DNA from: Propionibacterium sp.
GTDB lineage: Bacteria > Actinomycetota > Actinomycetes > Propionibacteriales > Propionibacteriaceae
Assembly (NCBI GenBank): GCA_012517965.1
Contig: JAAYTZ010000085.1
Span: 1-44,966 of the forward strand
Length of the DNA: 44,966 bases
Reading direction: 5' to 3'
The notes beneath the pieces are model-generated. The model ran no database searches and had not been told where the DNA came from. It saw only the letters and a list, made by a program, of their open reading frames with translations. Of the stretch, positions 8,436 to 17,051 are shown one piece after another; position 1 is the stretch's first letter; each line of letters opens with the position of its first letter. The position numbers were made by a program, and so were the translations under genes.

Positions 8436-10405
8436 GTCCCCTGATCGGGCCTGGCTCGCTGCTGCAGGGGACGATTCCCGCCGACCGGCGGCCGGCTAGC
8501 CTGGTCCGGCTGCGGCGGCTCGAAGCCGTCGTGCTGTCCGCGGGCGGGGACCAACTGGTGCACTACCACCGCGACCAGACCCGGCCCGACCGGCCCTGGG
8601 TGGCCGGCGAGGTGATCAGCGAGCGACCGGCCGGGCCGGGGGCGATCGGCCAGGAGCCGGGCGGCTGGCGCGACCCGGGCCCGCTGCACGTGCTGGTGCC
8701 CGAGTGGACGGACGCCGACGTCGCGCTCGGCCACCACGTGCGGACCAACGCCCGGAACCGGTCGCACCGCTGGCGCCGGATCGGCGAACTGCCCGGGGAG
8801 GATGCGACCCTGCGACTGGTCCGCGGTCGGCTGCTGGCGCGGGTGCGCCGGGACGGTGTCTCCCGGGTGTTGGCCCTCGACCGTGGGCGCTGGCGTGAGG
8901 TGCCGGACGCCGCCTGGCCGGCCGGCGCGGCGTCCGGGGGACTCGACGCGGACCGACCGGCGGTCGACCCCTTCGGGCCGGACGCCGTCGCCGTCGCTCT
9001 GGCGCCCACGGCCCTCGCGGGCCTGCCCGGGGTGGGCGGACTCGCGGCGGCGCTGCCGGGGGGTGACGGTGCGCTCGCCGCACCGGTCCTGGCCCCGGGG
9101 GGCCGCGGCTGGTGGCAGGCGCTCGTGCAGGAGGGCGCGTCGGTCCACCAGTGGCATCGGCAGGAGTGGGCCGGGCGGGTGCGGTGGGTGCGCGCGGCGT
9201 GCCTGCGTTTCGACCCCCGCGACGGCTTCGGCGTCGAACCGGTGCCGTCGCGCAAGCTGGCCCAGGTGACCGGCGAGCGGGACACCCAGCCGGGGGCGGC
9301 CGACGCCACCCTGTCGTTCTCGGAGTCGCGCTCCGGCGTCCGCGGCACCGACCTCGGGGTGCGTGTCGACCACGGCGGCCGGTCGTACCTGCTGTTCGGC
9401 GACACCCACTGGCGGGCGCCCTGGCGCACCACCCTGGACGCCCTGGGTCGCGTCGACCCGACGGGGCCGCTCCCGGGCCTGCCCGGCGTGGAGGTGCACG
9501 GGGCGCCGACGCGGATCCGCGGCGGGCTGGCCACGCACCGCGAGTACGACGTGCCGCTCGACGGCTTCTCCGCCGAGGGGCACCTGTACGTGCTGTTCTC
9601 CTCGCACCACTTCCAGCGGCACCAGGTCATGGGGCGCTCGCTGCTCACCCGGTTGGACGCCCCCGCCCCCGCCGTGCGCGGGGCCGAGCGACGGCGTCCG
9701 ATCGTGTTCACGAAGGTGGGGACCTTCTCCGACCGGTACTTCGTCAACGTGTCGGTGCAGCGCCGGGGCGACCGGCTGTACCTGTGGGGGAGCGGCAGCT
9801 ACCGCGCCGACGACCTGCGCCTCGCCGAACTCGACCTCACCGCGCCGACGGTGGGGGTGGCGTTGCGTGGCGAGGCCCGGTGGACCCGCCCGCTGCCCGG
9901 GCTGCGGTTCTGGGCCGGCCAACAATCGGACAACACCGCGCCCACCTGGTCACCGCACGAGGACGATGCCCGTCCGGTGCTGCCCGGCGCCTTCGGCGAG
10001 ATCTCGGTGCGCTGGGTGCCCGAACTCGGCCGGTACGTGCTGCTGGCGATGGCCGGCCCGGAGGACCCGATCGGCCCCAGCGTCACCCTGCGCACCGCCC
10101 CCACCCCCTGGGGGCCCTGGACGCCCCGGCTGCGGCTCTTCGACTGGGTGGAGCGCGGGATGTCGTTCCACGACGAGGCGTCCCGGTTCATCCGGGCCCA
10201 TCACGACGGCGACCCGGTCGGCGACCGGATCTTCGCGATGCAGGCGGCGATGACGGGCGCCGCCTACGCCCCCTACCTGTTCGACGCGCGCCGCGACGGG
10301 GACCGGGTGGTCCTGCGCTACACCCTGTCGACGTGGAACCCCTACCAGGTCGTCTTGATGGAGCACCGGCTGGCGCCCGGGTTCACGGGGGGAACCTGCG
10401 CCTGA
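8432..10405 (+). CDS. DUF4185 domain protein (beta-propeller-like)
   Basis: A 657-residue protein translated from a GTG that overlaps the dgt stop, so the two are probably coupled. The C-terminal part from about residue 280 matches DUF4185: the entry motif TDLGVRVDHGGRSYLLFGDT, then LYVLFSSHHFQ, YFVNVSVQRRGDRLYLWGSG, FGEISVRWVPELGRYVLLAM and the closing YTLSTWNPYQVVLM. These repeated strands with aromatic ends fit a five-bladed propeller related to glycosidases. The first 280 residues resemble a second, degenerate propeller (LVHYHRDQ, VHQWHRQEW). There is no clear signal peptide. The substrate is unknown. Confidence 0.85.
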   Translation: MSPLIGPGSLLQGTIPADRRPASLVRLRRLEAVVLSAGGDQLVHYHRDQTRPDRPWVAGEVISERPAGPGAIGQEPGGWRDPGPLHVLVPEWTDADVALGHHVRTNARNRSHRWRRIGELPGEDATLRLVRGRLLARVRRDGVSRVLALDRGRWREVPDAAWPAGAASGGLDADRPAVDPFGPDAVAVALAPTALAGLPGVGGLAAALPGGDGALAAPVLAPGGRGWWQALVQEGASVHQWHRQEWAGRVRWVRAACLRFDPRDGFGVEPVPSRKLAQVTGERDTQPGAADATLSFSESRSGVRGTDLGVRVDHGGRSYLLFGDTHWRAPWRTTLDALGRVDPTGPLPGLPGVEVHGAPTRIRGGLATHREYDVPLDGFSAEGHLYVLFSSHHFQRHQVMGRSLLTRLDAPAPAVRGAERRRPIVFTKVGTFSDRYFVNVSVQRRGDRLYLWGSGSYRADDLRLAELDLTAPTVGVALRGEARWTRPLPGLRFWAGQQSDNTAPTWSPHEDDARPVLPGAFGEISVRWVPELGRYVLLAMAGPEDPIGPSVTLRTAPTPWGPWTPRLRLFDWVERGMSFHDEASRFIRAHHDGDPVGDRIFAMQAAMTGAAYAPYLFDARRDGDRVVLRYTLSTWNPYQVVLMEHRLAPGFTGGTCA

Positions 10406-10487
10406 GGTCGTCCGGCAGCAAGCACCGACCCCATCAGCCGGGCGTCATCGCCCCGCCGCCGGCACCTGGTGGCTGGCCCCCCCGCAC

Positions 10488-10493
10488 TACACT
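10488..10493 (+). promoter_or_regulatory. -10 box of dnaG (leaderless)
   Basis: TACACT ends 7 bases before the GTG start at 10501, and there is no Shine-Dalgarno sequence. Confidence 0.5.
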
Positions 10494-10500
10494 GCGCACC

Positions 10501-12375
10501 GTGGCGGGGCCGGGGCGCATCAACGAGGAGGATCTCGAAACGATCCGCGAGCGCGCCCGCATCGACGACATCGTGCGGGAGTTCGTGGCCCTCCGGCCCG
10601 CGGGGGCGGGCACGCTGAAGGGGCTGTGCCCGTTCCACGACGAGAAGACGCCGAGTTTCCAGGTCACGACGACCAAGGGCCTGTTCTACTGCTTCGGCTG
10701 CGGCGAGGGTGGCGACGTCATCAAGTTCGTCGAGCGCATCAACAACATGGGGTTCGCGGACGCCGTGGCCTGGCTCGCCGACAAGGTCGGCGTCGTCCTG
10801 CGCCTCGAGGACGCCCCCGGCGGCGGCCCGCGCGTCGAGCCGGGCCTGCGGATGCGGATCGTCGAGGCCAACCGGCTCGCGGAGGAGTTCTTCACCGGCC
10901 AGCTGGCCACCCCGGACGCCGTCATCGCCCGCCGCTTCCTCGACGGCCGCGGGTTCGATCGCGCCGCGGCGGAGTCCTTCGGCTGCGGCTTCGCCCCCAC
11001 CGACGGCAAGGCCCTGTTCCGGCACCTCACCGCGAAGGGGTTCTCGAAGGAGGAGTTGGTCCGCGCCGGGCTCGTGCGGGAGGCCGGGTGGGACTTCTTC
11101 CAGGGGCGCCTGGTCTGGCCGATCCGGGACGCCGGCCGCACCACCCTCGGCTTCGGGGCCCGGCGGCTGTTCGACGACGACCGGATGCCCGCGAAGTACC
11201 TCAACACCCCCGAGACCGTGCTCTACAAGAAGACGCACGTGCTGTACGGCCTCGACCTGGCCCGCACCCACATCGGCAAGAAGAACCAGGCCGTGGTCGT
11301 CGAGGGCTACACCGACGTGATGGCCTGTCACCTGGCCGGCGTCGACACCGCCGTCGCCACGTGCGGCACCGCCTTCGGCAGCGACCACAGCCGCATCATC
11401 CACCGCCTCATGACGTCGGACAGTGCCAGCGAGGTGATCTTCACCTTCGACGGGGACGCCGCCGGCCAGGCCGCCGCGCTCAAGGCGTTCAAGGAGGACG
11501 CCGTGTTCGGCGCGCAGACCTACGTCGCCGTCGAGCCGTCCGGGCTGGACCCGTGCGACCTGCGGCTCCAGCAGGGGGACGCCGCCGTCCGCGAACTGGT
11601 CGCCCGGCGGCAGCCGCTGTACCGGTTCGTGATGAGGAACATCGTCGGCAAGTACGACCTGGACCGGGTGGAGGGCCGGCTGGGGGCCGTCCGCGAAGCC
11701 GCCCCCCTGGTCAAGTCGGTGCGGGACGCCGCCCGCGTGTCGGGGTACCTGCGGGAACTGGCCGGCATGGTCGGCCTGGACGACGCGGAGGTGCGCGCCG
11801 AGGTGGCCCGGGTCAACCAGCGCCGGCCCGCCGAGGAACCCCCCACCGCGGACGCCGACCTGGCGGCCGCCAACACCCCGGCGGCACCCGGCCAACAGCA
11901 ACTGCTGGTGTTGCCGGACGCCCGCGACCGCCGACTCGAGGTCGAGCGCGGCCTGCTGCAGCTGGTGGTGCAGGAGCCGGGCTGCTTCGACGCCCTGTGG
12001 TACGGCGTCCTGCCGGAGCACTTCCAGCACCCGACCTACCGGTACCTGTTCGAGGTGGCCGCCGCGGTCGACGACCGATCCCGGGGGTGGGCTCAACGGC
12101 TCGCCGGGCTCGTCGGCGATCCGGTGGCCGAGCAGCTGGTCGCCGCGTTGTCGGTGGAGCCCCTGCTGCACGCGCCGTCGCCGGCGTACGCGGCGCGCTA
12201 CGCGGCGCGACTGCGGCTGCTGGCGCAGGAGCGTCGGATCGCCCAGGTGAAGTCCTGGCTGCAGCGCACCAACCCGGTCGAGGACCAGCGCACCTACAAC
12301 CGGGGGTTCGCGACGCTGCTCGAGCTGGAGGCGGAGCGGCGCCGGTTGCTGGCGGAGGCCCTCGGCGACGAGTGA
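10501..12375 (+). CDS. dnaG: DNA primase
   Basis: DnaG makes RNA primers at the replication fork. The 624-residue protein has the complete bacterial layout. The N-terminal CHC2 zinc finger has Cys43, His46, Cys64 and Cys67 (LCPFHDEKTPSFQ and FYCFGCGEGG). The RNA polymerase/Toprim core includes YLNTPETVLYKK, the acidic VVVEGYTDVMA, and FTFDGDAAGQ. After a linker from about residue 440 comes a C-terminal helicase-binding-type region. The GTG at 10501 puts the zinc finger at its normal distance from the N-terminus. Confidence 0.98.
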   Translation: MAGPGRINEEDLETIRERARIDDIVREFVALRPAGAGTLKGLCPFHDEKTPSFQVTTTKGLFYCFGCGEGGDVIKFVERINNMGFADAVAWLADKVGVVLRLEDAPGGGPRVEPGLRMRIVEANRLAEEFFTGQLATPDAVIARRFLDGRGFDRAAAESFGCGFAPTDGKALFRHLTAKGFSKEELVRAGLVREAGWDFFQGRLVWPIRDAGRTTLGFGARRLFDDDRMPAKYLNTPETVLYKKTHVLYGLDLARTHIGKKNQAVVVEGYTDVMACHLAGVDTAVATCGTAFGSDHSRIIHRLMTSDSASEVIFTFDGDAAGQAAALKAFKEDAVFGAQTYVAVEPSGLDPCDLRLQQGDAAVRELVARRQPLYRFVMRNIVGKYDLDRVEGRLGAVREAAPLVKSVRDAARVSGYLRELAGMVGLDDAEVRAEVARVNQRRPAEEPPTADADLAAANTPAAPGQQQLLVLPDARDRRLEVERGLLQLVVQEPGCFDALWYGVLPEHFQHPTYRYLFEVAAAVDDRSRGWAQRLAGLVGDPVAEQLVAALSVEPLLHAPSPAYAARYAARLRLLAQERRIAQVKSWLQRTNPVEDQRTYNRGFATLLELEAERRRLLAEALGDE

Positions 12376-12470
12376 GGCAACACCCGGCGCGGCGGTGGGC
12401 ACCGGCCGGGCAACTCCGGGGAGACATCGGGGCGCGGCCGAACCCCTGGTGGGGTGCCGAACGCCGCGAC

Positions 12471-12476
12471 CATCGT
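12471..12476 (+). promoter_or_regulatory. -10 box of the sigma factor gene (leaderless)
   Basis: CATCGT ends 7 bases before the ATG at 12484. It is a weak match, but it has the same geometry as the other leaderless starts here. Confidence 0.35.
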
Positions 12477-12483
12477 CGTCCCC

Positions 12484-13317
12484 ATGACGATCACCTTTGC
12501 CGAGAGCCTCCTGTCCGCCGAGGACGAGGCCACGCTGTCCCGCTCGATCGAGGCCGGCCTGCTGGCGCGGCACGCCCTGGAGGGCGCACGGCGCCCGCCG
12601 GGGGCGTCCGACGAGGAACTGCGGGCCCTGCGGCTGCGGGGGGAGGCGGCCTTCAGGCGGCTGGTGGCGGCGAACCTGCGGCTCGTGGTGATGGTGACGG
12701 GCCCGGTGGCGCGCAGGACGGGGCTCGATCACGACGAGCTGCTGCAGGAGGGAGCGTTGGGGCTGCTGGAGGCCGCGCGCCGCTACGACCACACCCGCGG
12801 GGCGCGGTTCGCGACGTTCGCGCTGCCGTGGATCAGGATGCGGGTGGGGCAGCAGGCGCTGACCCGCTGCGGCTGGGTGGAGCTGCCGGCCGGCCGGGCG
12901 CGGCGCTGGGTCCGGGTGCAGGCGACGTGGGACACCCTGAGCGCCTCGCTGGGCCGGCGGCCCTCGACCGACGAGGTGGCCCGCGAGACCGGGTTGCCGG
13001 TCGGGCAGGTGCGCGAGCTGGTCCAGTACCGTCCCCCGCGGGGGTTGGGCCACGACGAGATGTTCGTCGGCCACGCGACGGCAGGCCCCGAGGCGGCGGC
13101 GGTGAGCCAGTTGGCGTTGGCCCGGCTGCTGCGGGCGCTGCCCCGCCAGGAGCGGGCGATCCTGGCGCGTCTGTACGGGCTGGCGCCGCATCCGGTCTGT
13201 TCGTACGCGGAGGTGGCGGCCGAGCTCGGCATCAGCGAGTCCACGGTCCGCCGGCGCGAACGGGCGGCTCTCGCCCGGCTCCGGGAGCTCGCCGCCGGCG
13301 CGGACCTGGCCGCGTGA
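12484..13317 (+). CDS. RNA polymerase sigma-70 family factor
   Basis: A 277-residue sigma factor without region 1.1. Region 2 is visible as AAFRRLVAANLRLVV and LDHDELLQEGALGLLEAARR, with the core DNA-melting part FATFALPWIRMRVGQ. Region 3 carries RRPSTDEVARETGLPVGQV. Region 4 has a helix-turn-helix, YAEVAAELGISESTVRRRER, with an RQERAILARLYGL helix before it. It resembles group 2/3 alternative factors rather than the housekeeping one, which is longer. I take the ATG at 12484; a GTG at 12454 would add ten residues. It follows dnaG in the same direction, echoing the dnaG-rpoD order of other phyla. Confidence 0.9.
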   Translation: MTITFAESLLSAEDEATLSRSIEAGLLARHALEGARRPPGASDEELRALRLRGEAAFRRLVAANLRLVVMVTGPVARRTGLDHDELLQEGALGLLEAARRYDHTRGARFATFALPWIRMRVGQQALTRCGWVELPAGRARRWVRVQATWDTLSASLGRRPSTDEVARETGLPVGQVRELVQYRPPRGLGHDEMFVGHATAGPEAAAVSQLALARLLRALPRQERAILARLYGLAPHPVCSYAEVAAELGISESTVRRRERAALARLRELAAGADLAA

Positions 13318-13322
13318 GGTGC

Positions 13323-13328
13323 CAGAAT
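13323..13328 (+). promoter_or_regulatory. -10 box of the 173-residue protein gene (leaderless)
   Basis: CAGAAT ends 6 bases before the ATG at 13335. Confidence 0.4.
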
Positions 13329-13334
13329 GCGCCC

Positions 13335-13856
13335 ATGGCCCTGTTCGATCGCCGCTCCCTGCCCGCCGACGCCCGCGCCTCGCTCGCGCGATGGCTGGCG
13401 GAGGAGGGCCTCCGGGGGACGCCGCGGGTGCTGGCCTGGGCCGCAACCCCGGACGGCGTGCTGGTGGCGCTCCCCGACCGGCTGGCGATCGGGGACCACG
13501 ACGGGTGGTCCTCGGTGCCGTGGCACGAGGTGCACGGGGCGACCTGGAGCGACGACGGCGCCTCGTTCACCTGGCGGACCGTGGCCGACCCGCGGCGCTC
13601 GCGCACGCTCGCCGTGACCGCGCCCGGCCGGCTGCCGGAGGTGGTGCGGGAGCGGGTGGAGCAGACCTTCGTGGTGCGGCGTCCGGTCGAGCTCGCCCCG
13701 GGACGCGGGGCCACGGTGTCGGGGCGGCGCCCGGCCGACGGTGCCGGGGAGCTCACCTGGCACCTCACCCCGGCGCGCGGGGTGAGCCTGGCCGATCCGG
13801 CACTGGCCGAGGCGGCCCGAGGCGTCCTCGAGCGAGTGCGCCGCGAGTGGGGCTGA
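13335..13856 (+). CDS. Conserved hypothetical protein, 173 residues
   Basis: I do not know a function. The N-terminus is helical (PADARASLARWLAEEGL). A beta-rich middle follows (VLAWAATPDGVLVALPDRLAIG, WSSVPWHEVHGATWSDDGAS, FTWRTVADPRRSRTLAVTAPG), which looks like a small PH-like or split-barrel fold. The end has a helix (LAEAARGVLERVRREWG). There is no signal peptide or membrane segment. Similar small proteins occur near primase genes in actinobacteria, from memory. It starts 17 bases after the sigma factor stop and ends 16 bases before the next gene. Confidence 0.75.
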   Translation: MALFDRRSLPADARASLARWLAEEGLRGTPRVLAWAATPDGVLVALPDRLAIGDHDGWSSVPWHEVHGATWSDDGASFTWRTVADPRRSRTLAVTAPGRLPEVVRERVEQTFVVRRPVELAPGRGATVSGRRPADGAGELTWHLTPARGVSLADPALAEAARGVLERVRREWG

Positions 13857-13872
13857 GACGAAGGGAGGGCTC

Positions 13873-16428
13873 ATGATGGATCGCGCCAGCACGGGGATCG
13901 CGGGTCTCGACGAGACCATCGATGGGTTACGGCTGGGCGACAACGTCGTCTGGCAGGTCGACTCGGTCGCGGACTTCGAGGCCGTGGTCGCGCCCTTCGT
14001 CGACCAGGCGCGGCGCGACGCGCGCCAACTCGTCTACCTCCGCTTCGGGTTGCGCGAGCCGCTGCTGGCGGACCTGTCCGGGGTCGACGTCCGGCTGATC
14101 GATCCCTCGGTCGGCTTCGAGCGGTTCGCCATGGCGGTTCGCGAGGCGTTGACCGACATCGGGCCGCGCGGGTTCTACGTGTTCGACCCGCTGACCGATC
14201 TCCACCACTTCTGGCAGTCCGACCTCATGGTCCTGAACTTCTTCAAGGCCCATTGCCCATACCTGTACGAACTCGACACCATCGCCTACTTCACGCTGCT
14301 GCGGCGCGAGCACACGACGGCCACGGTCGCGGGGATCCGGGCCACGACGCAGCTGCTGCTCGACCTGCACCGCATCGACGACCAGCTGTACGTGCACCCG
14401 CTGAAGGTGTGGAAGCGGCACTCCCCGACGATGTTCTTCCCGCATCTGCTCTCGGGGGGTGAGGCCATCTCGATCACGTCGTCGGAGGCCACGACGCGCC
14501 TGTTCGCGTCGCTGGCTCGGCGTCGCGAGGTCCCCGACCCGTGGCAGCGGCGGGTGGACGAGGCCTGGGCGGCGCTCACCGGCCCCGCCGAGTCGCAGCG
14601 CTCGGCGCGCGACCGGCTGCTGGCGATGATGATCGGCCAGCAGGGCCGGATGGTCGAACTCTGCCGGAAGCACCTGCAGTTGACCGACCTGCTCGCGGTG
14701 GCGTCCCGGCTGATCGGCACCGGGTCGGTCGGCGGCAAGGCCGTGGGCATGCTGCTCGCCCGGGCCATCCTCGAACACGACCCCCAGCGCCGGTTCGCCG
14801 GCCGACTGGAACCGCACGACTCGTTCTTCCTCGGCGCGGACCTGTTCGTCACCTTCCTCGTCGCCAACGACTGGTGGACCCTGTGGACCGATCACAAGCG
14901 CGACGAGCACTACTTCAGCGCGGCGTCCGACCTCCACCGCCTCATCCCGGGCGGGGAGTTCCCGCGGGCCGTGAGCGAGGAGTTCCTCCAGCTTCTGGAG
15001 TACTTCGGGCAGTCGCCGATCATCGTCCGGTCGTCCTCGCTGCTGGAGGACAACTACGGCAACGCCTTCGCCGGCAAGTACGACAGCGTGTTCTGTGCCA
15101 ACCAGGGTGACCCGAGCGCGCGGTTGGCGGCGTTCGAGGACGCCGTCCGCACCGTCTACGCCAGCGCCGTCAGCCCCGAGGCGTTGCGCTACCGGGCCGA
15201 CCGGGGCCTGGCCGGCCTCGACGAGCAGATGGCGATCCTCGTGCAACGGGTCTCGGGCGACGTGTTCGGCGACATGTTCTTCCCGCCCGTCGCCGGGGTG
15301 GCGAACTCCTCCAGCCTGTACGTGTGGGACGCCGCCCAGGCCGACCAGGGCATGGTGCGCCTGGTGGTCGGGCTGGGGACGCGCGCGGTGGACCGGGCCG
15401 ACACCGACTTCGCCCGGATCGTCAGCCTGGCCAACCCCACGCGCTCGCCGCTGAAGAGCGAGGAGCTGGCCCGCTACTCGCAGCGCCGCGTGGACGCCCT
15501 CGACCTGGCCGCGAATCGCTTCACCACGATCCCGTTGGCCGAGGCCCGGCGCCTGACCGGCCGGCTCGACTGGTCGCTCCAGGTGAGCCCCGACCGGGAG
15601 GCGGAACGGCGCCGCCGCGAGCTGGGCCGCGGCGGGCCCGTCCCGGACGTGGTGGATTTCGCCGGGCTGCTCGGCGCCACCAGCTTCCCCGACACCCTGC
15701 GGGAGATCCTGGCGACGCTGTCGGCCGCCTACGACTACCCGGTCGACGTCGAGTTCACGGTCAATGTCGACCACGGGGACCTTCGGATCAACATCGTCCA
15801 GTGCCGGCCGCTGCAGACCCGAGGCGTCGGGGCCGCCGTCGCTGCGCCGACCGTCGATCCGGACCGCTGCCTGCTGTCCACCAGCGGCTCCTTCATGGGG
15901 GGCAACGCCCGCCTGCCGCTGGAGTACGTCGTGCTGGTGCGTCCCGAGGCCTATCTCGCGTTGGGGGAGTCGGCCCGCTACTCCGTCGCCCGGCTGATCG
16001 GACGGCTCAACCGCCTGCTCGACGGCGCGCCCGTCCTGCTGATCGGCCCGGGACGCTGGGGCTCGTCCATGGCGTCCCTCGGCGTCCCCGCGCACTTCAC
16101 CGAACTCAACCGGTTCGCGGTGTTGTGCGAACACACGTACGCCGAGGGCGACTTCCGACCCGAGCTCTCCTACGGCAGCCACTTCTTCCAGGAACTCGTC
16201 GAGAGCGGCATCTTCTACGTCGCGCTGTTCGACGATCGCCCGGGCGTGCTCTTCCAGCCGCGGCTGGCGTTGGAGCGCCCGAACCTGCTGCCTCTCCTCG
16301 AGCCGGACGCCGGCGCGCTCGGCGAGGTGGTCCACGTCGCGGCCGTTCCCGGCCTCGTCCTGCACGCGAACGTGGTCACCCAGCGGCTCGTCGTCCAGTT
16401 CGAGGCGGCGGAGGCCGCCGAGGCCTGA
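13873..16428 (+). CDS. KaiC-like pseudo-ATPase fused to PEP-synthase-type ATP-grasp domain
   Basis: An 851-residue protein with an AAGGGAGGG ribosome binding site. Residues 1-210 align by eye with KaiC/RadA proteins (ASTGIAGLDETIDGLRLGDN, FYVFDPLTDLHHFW), but the GxxGSGKT Walker A is absent: the sequence runs LRLGDNVVWQVDSVADFEAV. A helical linker follows. From about residue 285 to 650 is the ATP-binding domain of pyruvate-phosphate dikinase/PEP synthase: GGKAVGMLLARAI, IIVRSSSLLEDNYGNAFAGK (383-402), MAILVQRVSGDVFGDMF, and the closing INIVQCRPLQ. A third part, 650-851, contains LIGPGRWGSSMASLG. The phosphohistidine and PEP-binding domains are missing, so it is not a full dikinase. The substrate is unknown. 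Confidence 0.8.
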   Translation: MMDRASTGIAGLDETIDGLRLGDNVVWQVDSVADFEAVVAPFVDQARRDARQLVYLRFGLREPLLADLSGVDVRLIDPSVGFERFAMAVREALTDIGPRGFYVFDPLTDLHHFWQSDLMVLNFFKAHCPYLYELDTIAYFTLLRREHTTATVAGIRATTQLLLDLHRIDDQLYVHPLKVWKRHSPTMFFPHLLSGGEAISITSSEATTRLFASLARRREVPDPWQRRVDEAWAALTGPAESQRSARDRLLAMMIGQQGRMVELCRKHLQLTDLLAVASRLIGTGSVGGKAVGMLLARAILEHDPQRRFAGRLEPHDSFFLGADLFVTFLVANDWWTLWTDHKRDEHYFSAASDLHRLIPGGEFPRAVSEEFLQLLEYFGQSPIIVRSSSLLEDNYGNAFAGKYDSVFCANQGDPSARLAAFEDAVRTVYASAVSPEALRYRADRGLAGLDEQMAILVQRVSGDVFGDMFFPPVAGVANSSSLYVWDAAQADQGMVRLVVGLGTRAVDRADTDFARIVSLANPTRSPLKSEELARYSQRRVDALDLAANRFTTIPLAEARRLTGRLDWSLQVSPDREAERRRRELGRGGPVPDVVDFAGLLGATSFPDTLREILATLSAAYDYPVDVEFTVNVDHGDLRINIVQCRPLQTRGVGAAVAAPTVDPDRCLLSTSGSFMGGNARLPLEYVVLVRPEAYLALGESARYSVARLIGRLNRLLDGAPVLLIGPGRWGSSMASLGVPAHFTELNRFAVLCEHTYAEGDFRPELSYGSHFFQELVESGIFYVALFDDRPGVLFQPRLALERPNLLPLLEPDAGALGEVVHVAAVPGLVLHANVVTQRLVVQFEAAEAAEA

Positions 16429-16451
16429 GCGGGTGGGCGTGCCGACAGCGG

Positions 16452-16525
16452 TGGGGCGTGCGGGGCTCGAACCCGCGACCCAGGGATTATGAGTCCCCTG
16501 CTCTGACCGGCTGAGCTAACGCCCC
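16452..16525 (-). tRNA. tRNA with CAU anticodon (elongator Met, or Ile2 decoding AUA)
   Basis: The cloverleaf reads cleanly on the minus strand. The acceptor is GGGGCGT with ACGCCCC plus discriminator A, the D arm GCTC/GAGC, the anticodon arm GGGGA-CTCATAA-TCCCT, and the T arm GCGGG-TTCGAGC-CCCGC. CCA is not encoded. The anticodon CAU is shared by Met and lysidine-modified Ile2. TTAGCTCAG, GACTCATAATC and GGGTCGC recall the enterobacterial Ile2 tRNA, so Ile2 is a real alternative to Met. Confidence 0.92.
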
Positions 16526-16616
16526 GCACCGCTGCGCCAGCCTACCGGGCTCGCGCCGGAGTCGATTCGGCGTCCCGGCCCTGCATCTGCTAACGTACCT
16601 TCTCGCGCGAGCGCGA

Positions 16617-16692
16617 TCCCCTGTAGCTCAATCGGCAGAGCATCTGACTGTTAATCAGACGGTTACTGGTTCGAGTCCAGTCGGGGGAGCCA
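16617..16692 (+). tRNA. tRNA-Asn (GTT)
   Basis: A complete cloverleaf: acceptor TCCCCTG/CGGGGGA, D arm GCTC/GAGC, anticodon arm TCTGA-CTGTTAA-TCAGA with anticodon GTT, T arm ACTGG-TTCGAGT-CCAGT, discriminator G and encoded CCA (16690-16692). Its 3' half is the integration site of the element to its right, which restores the gene with its own copy of the end. Confidence 0.97.
16662..16692 (+). repeat. attL (inside tRNA-Asn)
   Basis: The left copy of the 31-bp direct repeat. It begins GTTACTGGTTCGAG and ends GGGGGAGCCA, covering the T arm and acceptor 3' strand of the tRNA. Confidence 0.93.
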
Positions 16693-16699
16693 AGCAAAA

Positions 16700-16738
16700 A
16701 GGCGTTCCGACAAGGTGCGAAACCGAGTCGGGACGCCT
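16700..16738 (+). terminator. Terminator after tRNA-Asn carried by the element
   Basis: AGGCGTTCCGAC (16700-16711) pairs with GTCGGGACGCCT (16727-16738) through one G-U wobble, followed by TTCACTTTT. A close relative of this hairpin also follows attR at 25552, so the element has brought its own version of the host terminator. Confidence 0.8.
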
Positions 16739-16751
16739 TCACTTTTCCCCG

Positions 16752-16771
16752 CGTGCACCCTACGTGCACCA
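16752..16771. repeat. Putative integrase arm site, left
   Basis: CGTGCACC followed by TACGTGCACC-type sequence. This 20-bp block matches 25368-25387 at 19 of 20 positions in the same orientation, and each block contains two CGTGCACC units. The position inside each attachment site suggests arm-type binding sites for integrase or excisionase. Confidence 0.6.
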
Positions 16772-16808
16772 CGCGAAACGGCGTCCCTCAGCCGAGAGGA
16801 ACGCGGCC

Positions 16809-17051
16809 ATGAGCCACACCACCACCAGACCGGGCGCCGTTGCCTGGTGCCCAATGTCCACCGGCCCCGGCCAGATGACCGGAGACGTCTACAGCTGGCA
16901 CGCGTACGCGCACCCGGCCACCCGCACCGCTTCGGCGTGCTGGTCGGTCTACTTCCACGGCACCAAGTTGGCGGACGGTACGGCGTCCGGCATCGCCGGG
17001 GCGCGCCGGGCGGCCGCGGCCAAGCTCTCCGAGTTCGGGGGCGTCCGATGA
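16809..17051 (+). CDS. Small element protein, 80 residues
   Basis: The first gene of a rightward chain of small overlapping genes. The ATG at 16809 is preceded by GAGAGGAA. The product contains WCPMSTGPGQMTGDVYSWHA, then ASACWSVYFHGTKLADGTAS, and a C-terminal helix IAGARRAAAAKLSEF. Its Trp/Tyr-rich, Cys-containing makeup resembles small proteins of actinophages and integrative plasmids. I do not recognise a family. Its stop overlaps the next ATG by 4 bases (ATGA), so the genes are probably translationally coupled. Confidence 0.75.
   Translation: MSHTTTRPGAVAWCPMSTGPGQMTGDVYSWHAYAHPATRTASACWSVYFHGTKLADGTASGIAGARRAAAAKLSEFGGVR

Noticed and set aside
10342-13446. A minus-strand frame of about 1000 codons opposite dnaG and the sigma gene
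   Set aside because: It is a mirror of two certain genes, with biased low-complexity composition (Arg/Gly/Pro/Val/Gln) and no domain; long antisense frames are expected at this GC content.
13873-16428. Complete PEP synthase or pyruvate phosphate dikinase
   Set aside because: Only the nucleotide-binding domain is present; the phosphohistidine and PEP/pyruvate barrel domains are absent.
16215-16529. Minus-strand ORF over the CAU tRNA and the end of the ATP-grasp protein gene
   Set aside because: It translates a tRNA and the complement of a real coding end.
16590-16772. Minus-strand ORF over tRNA-Asn (contains SPDWTRTSNRLI)
   Set aside because: This is the well-known spurious translation of the antisense of a tRNA gene.
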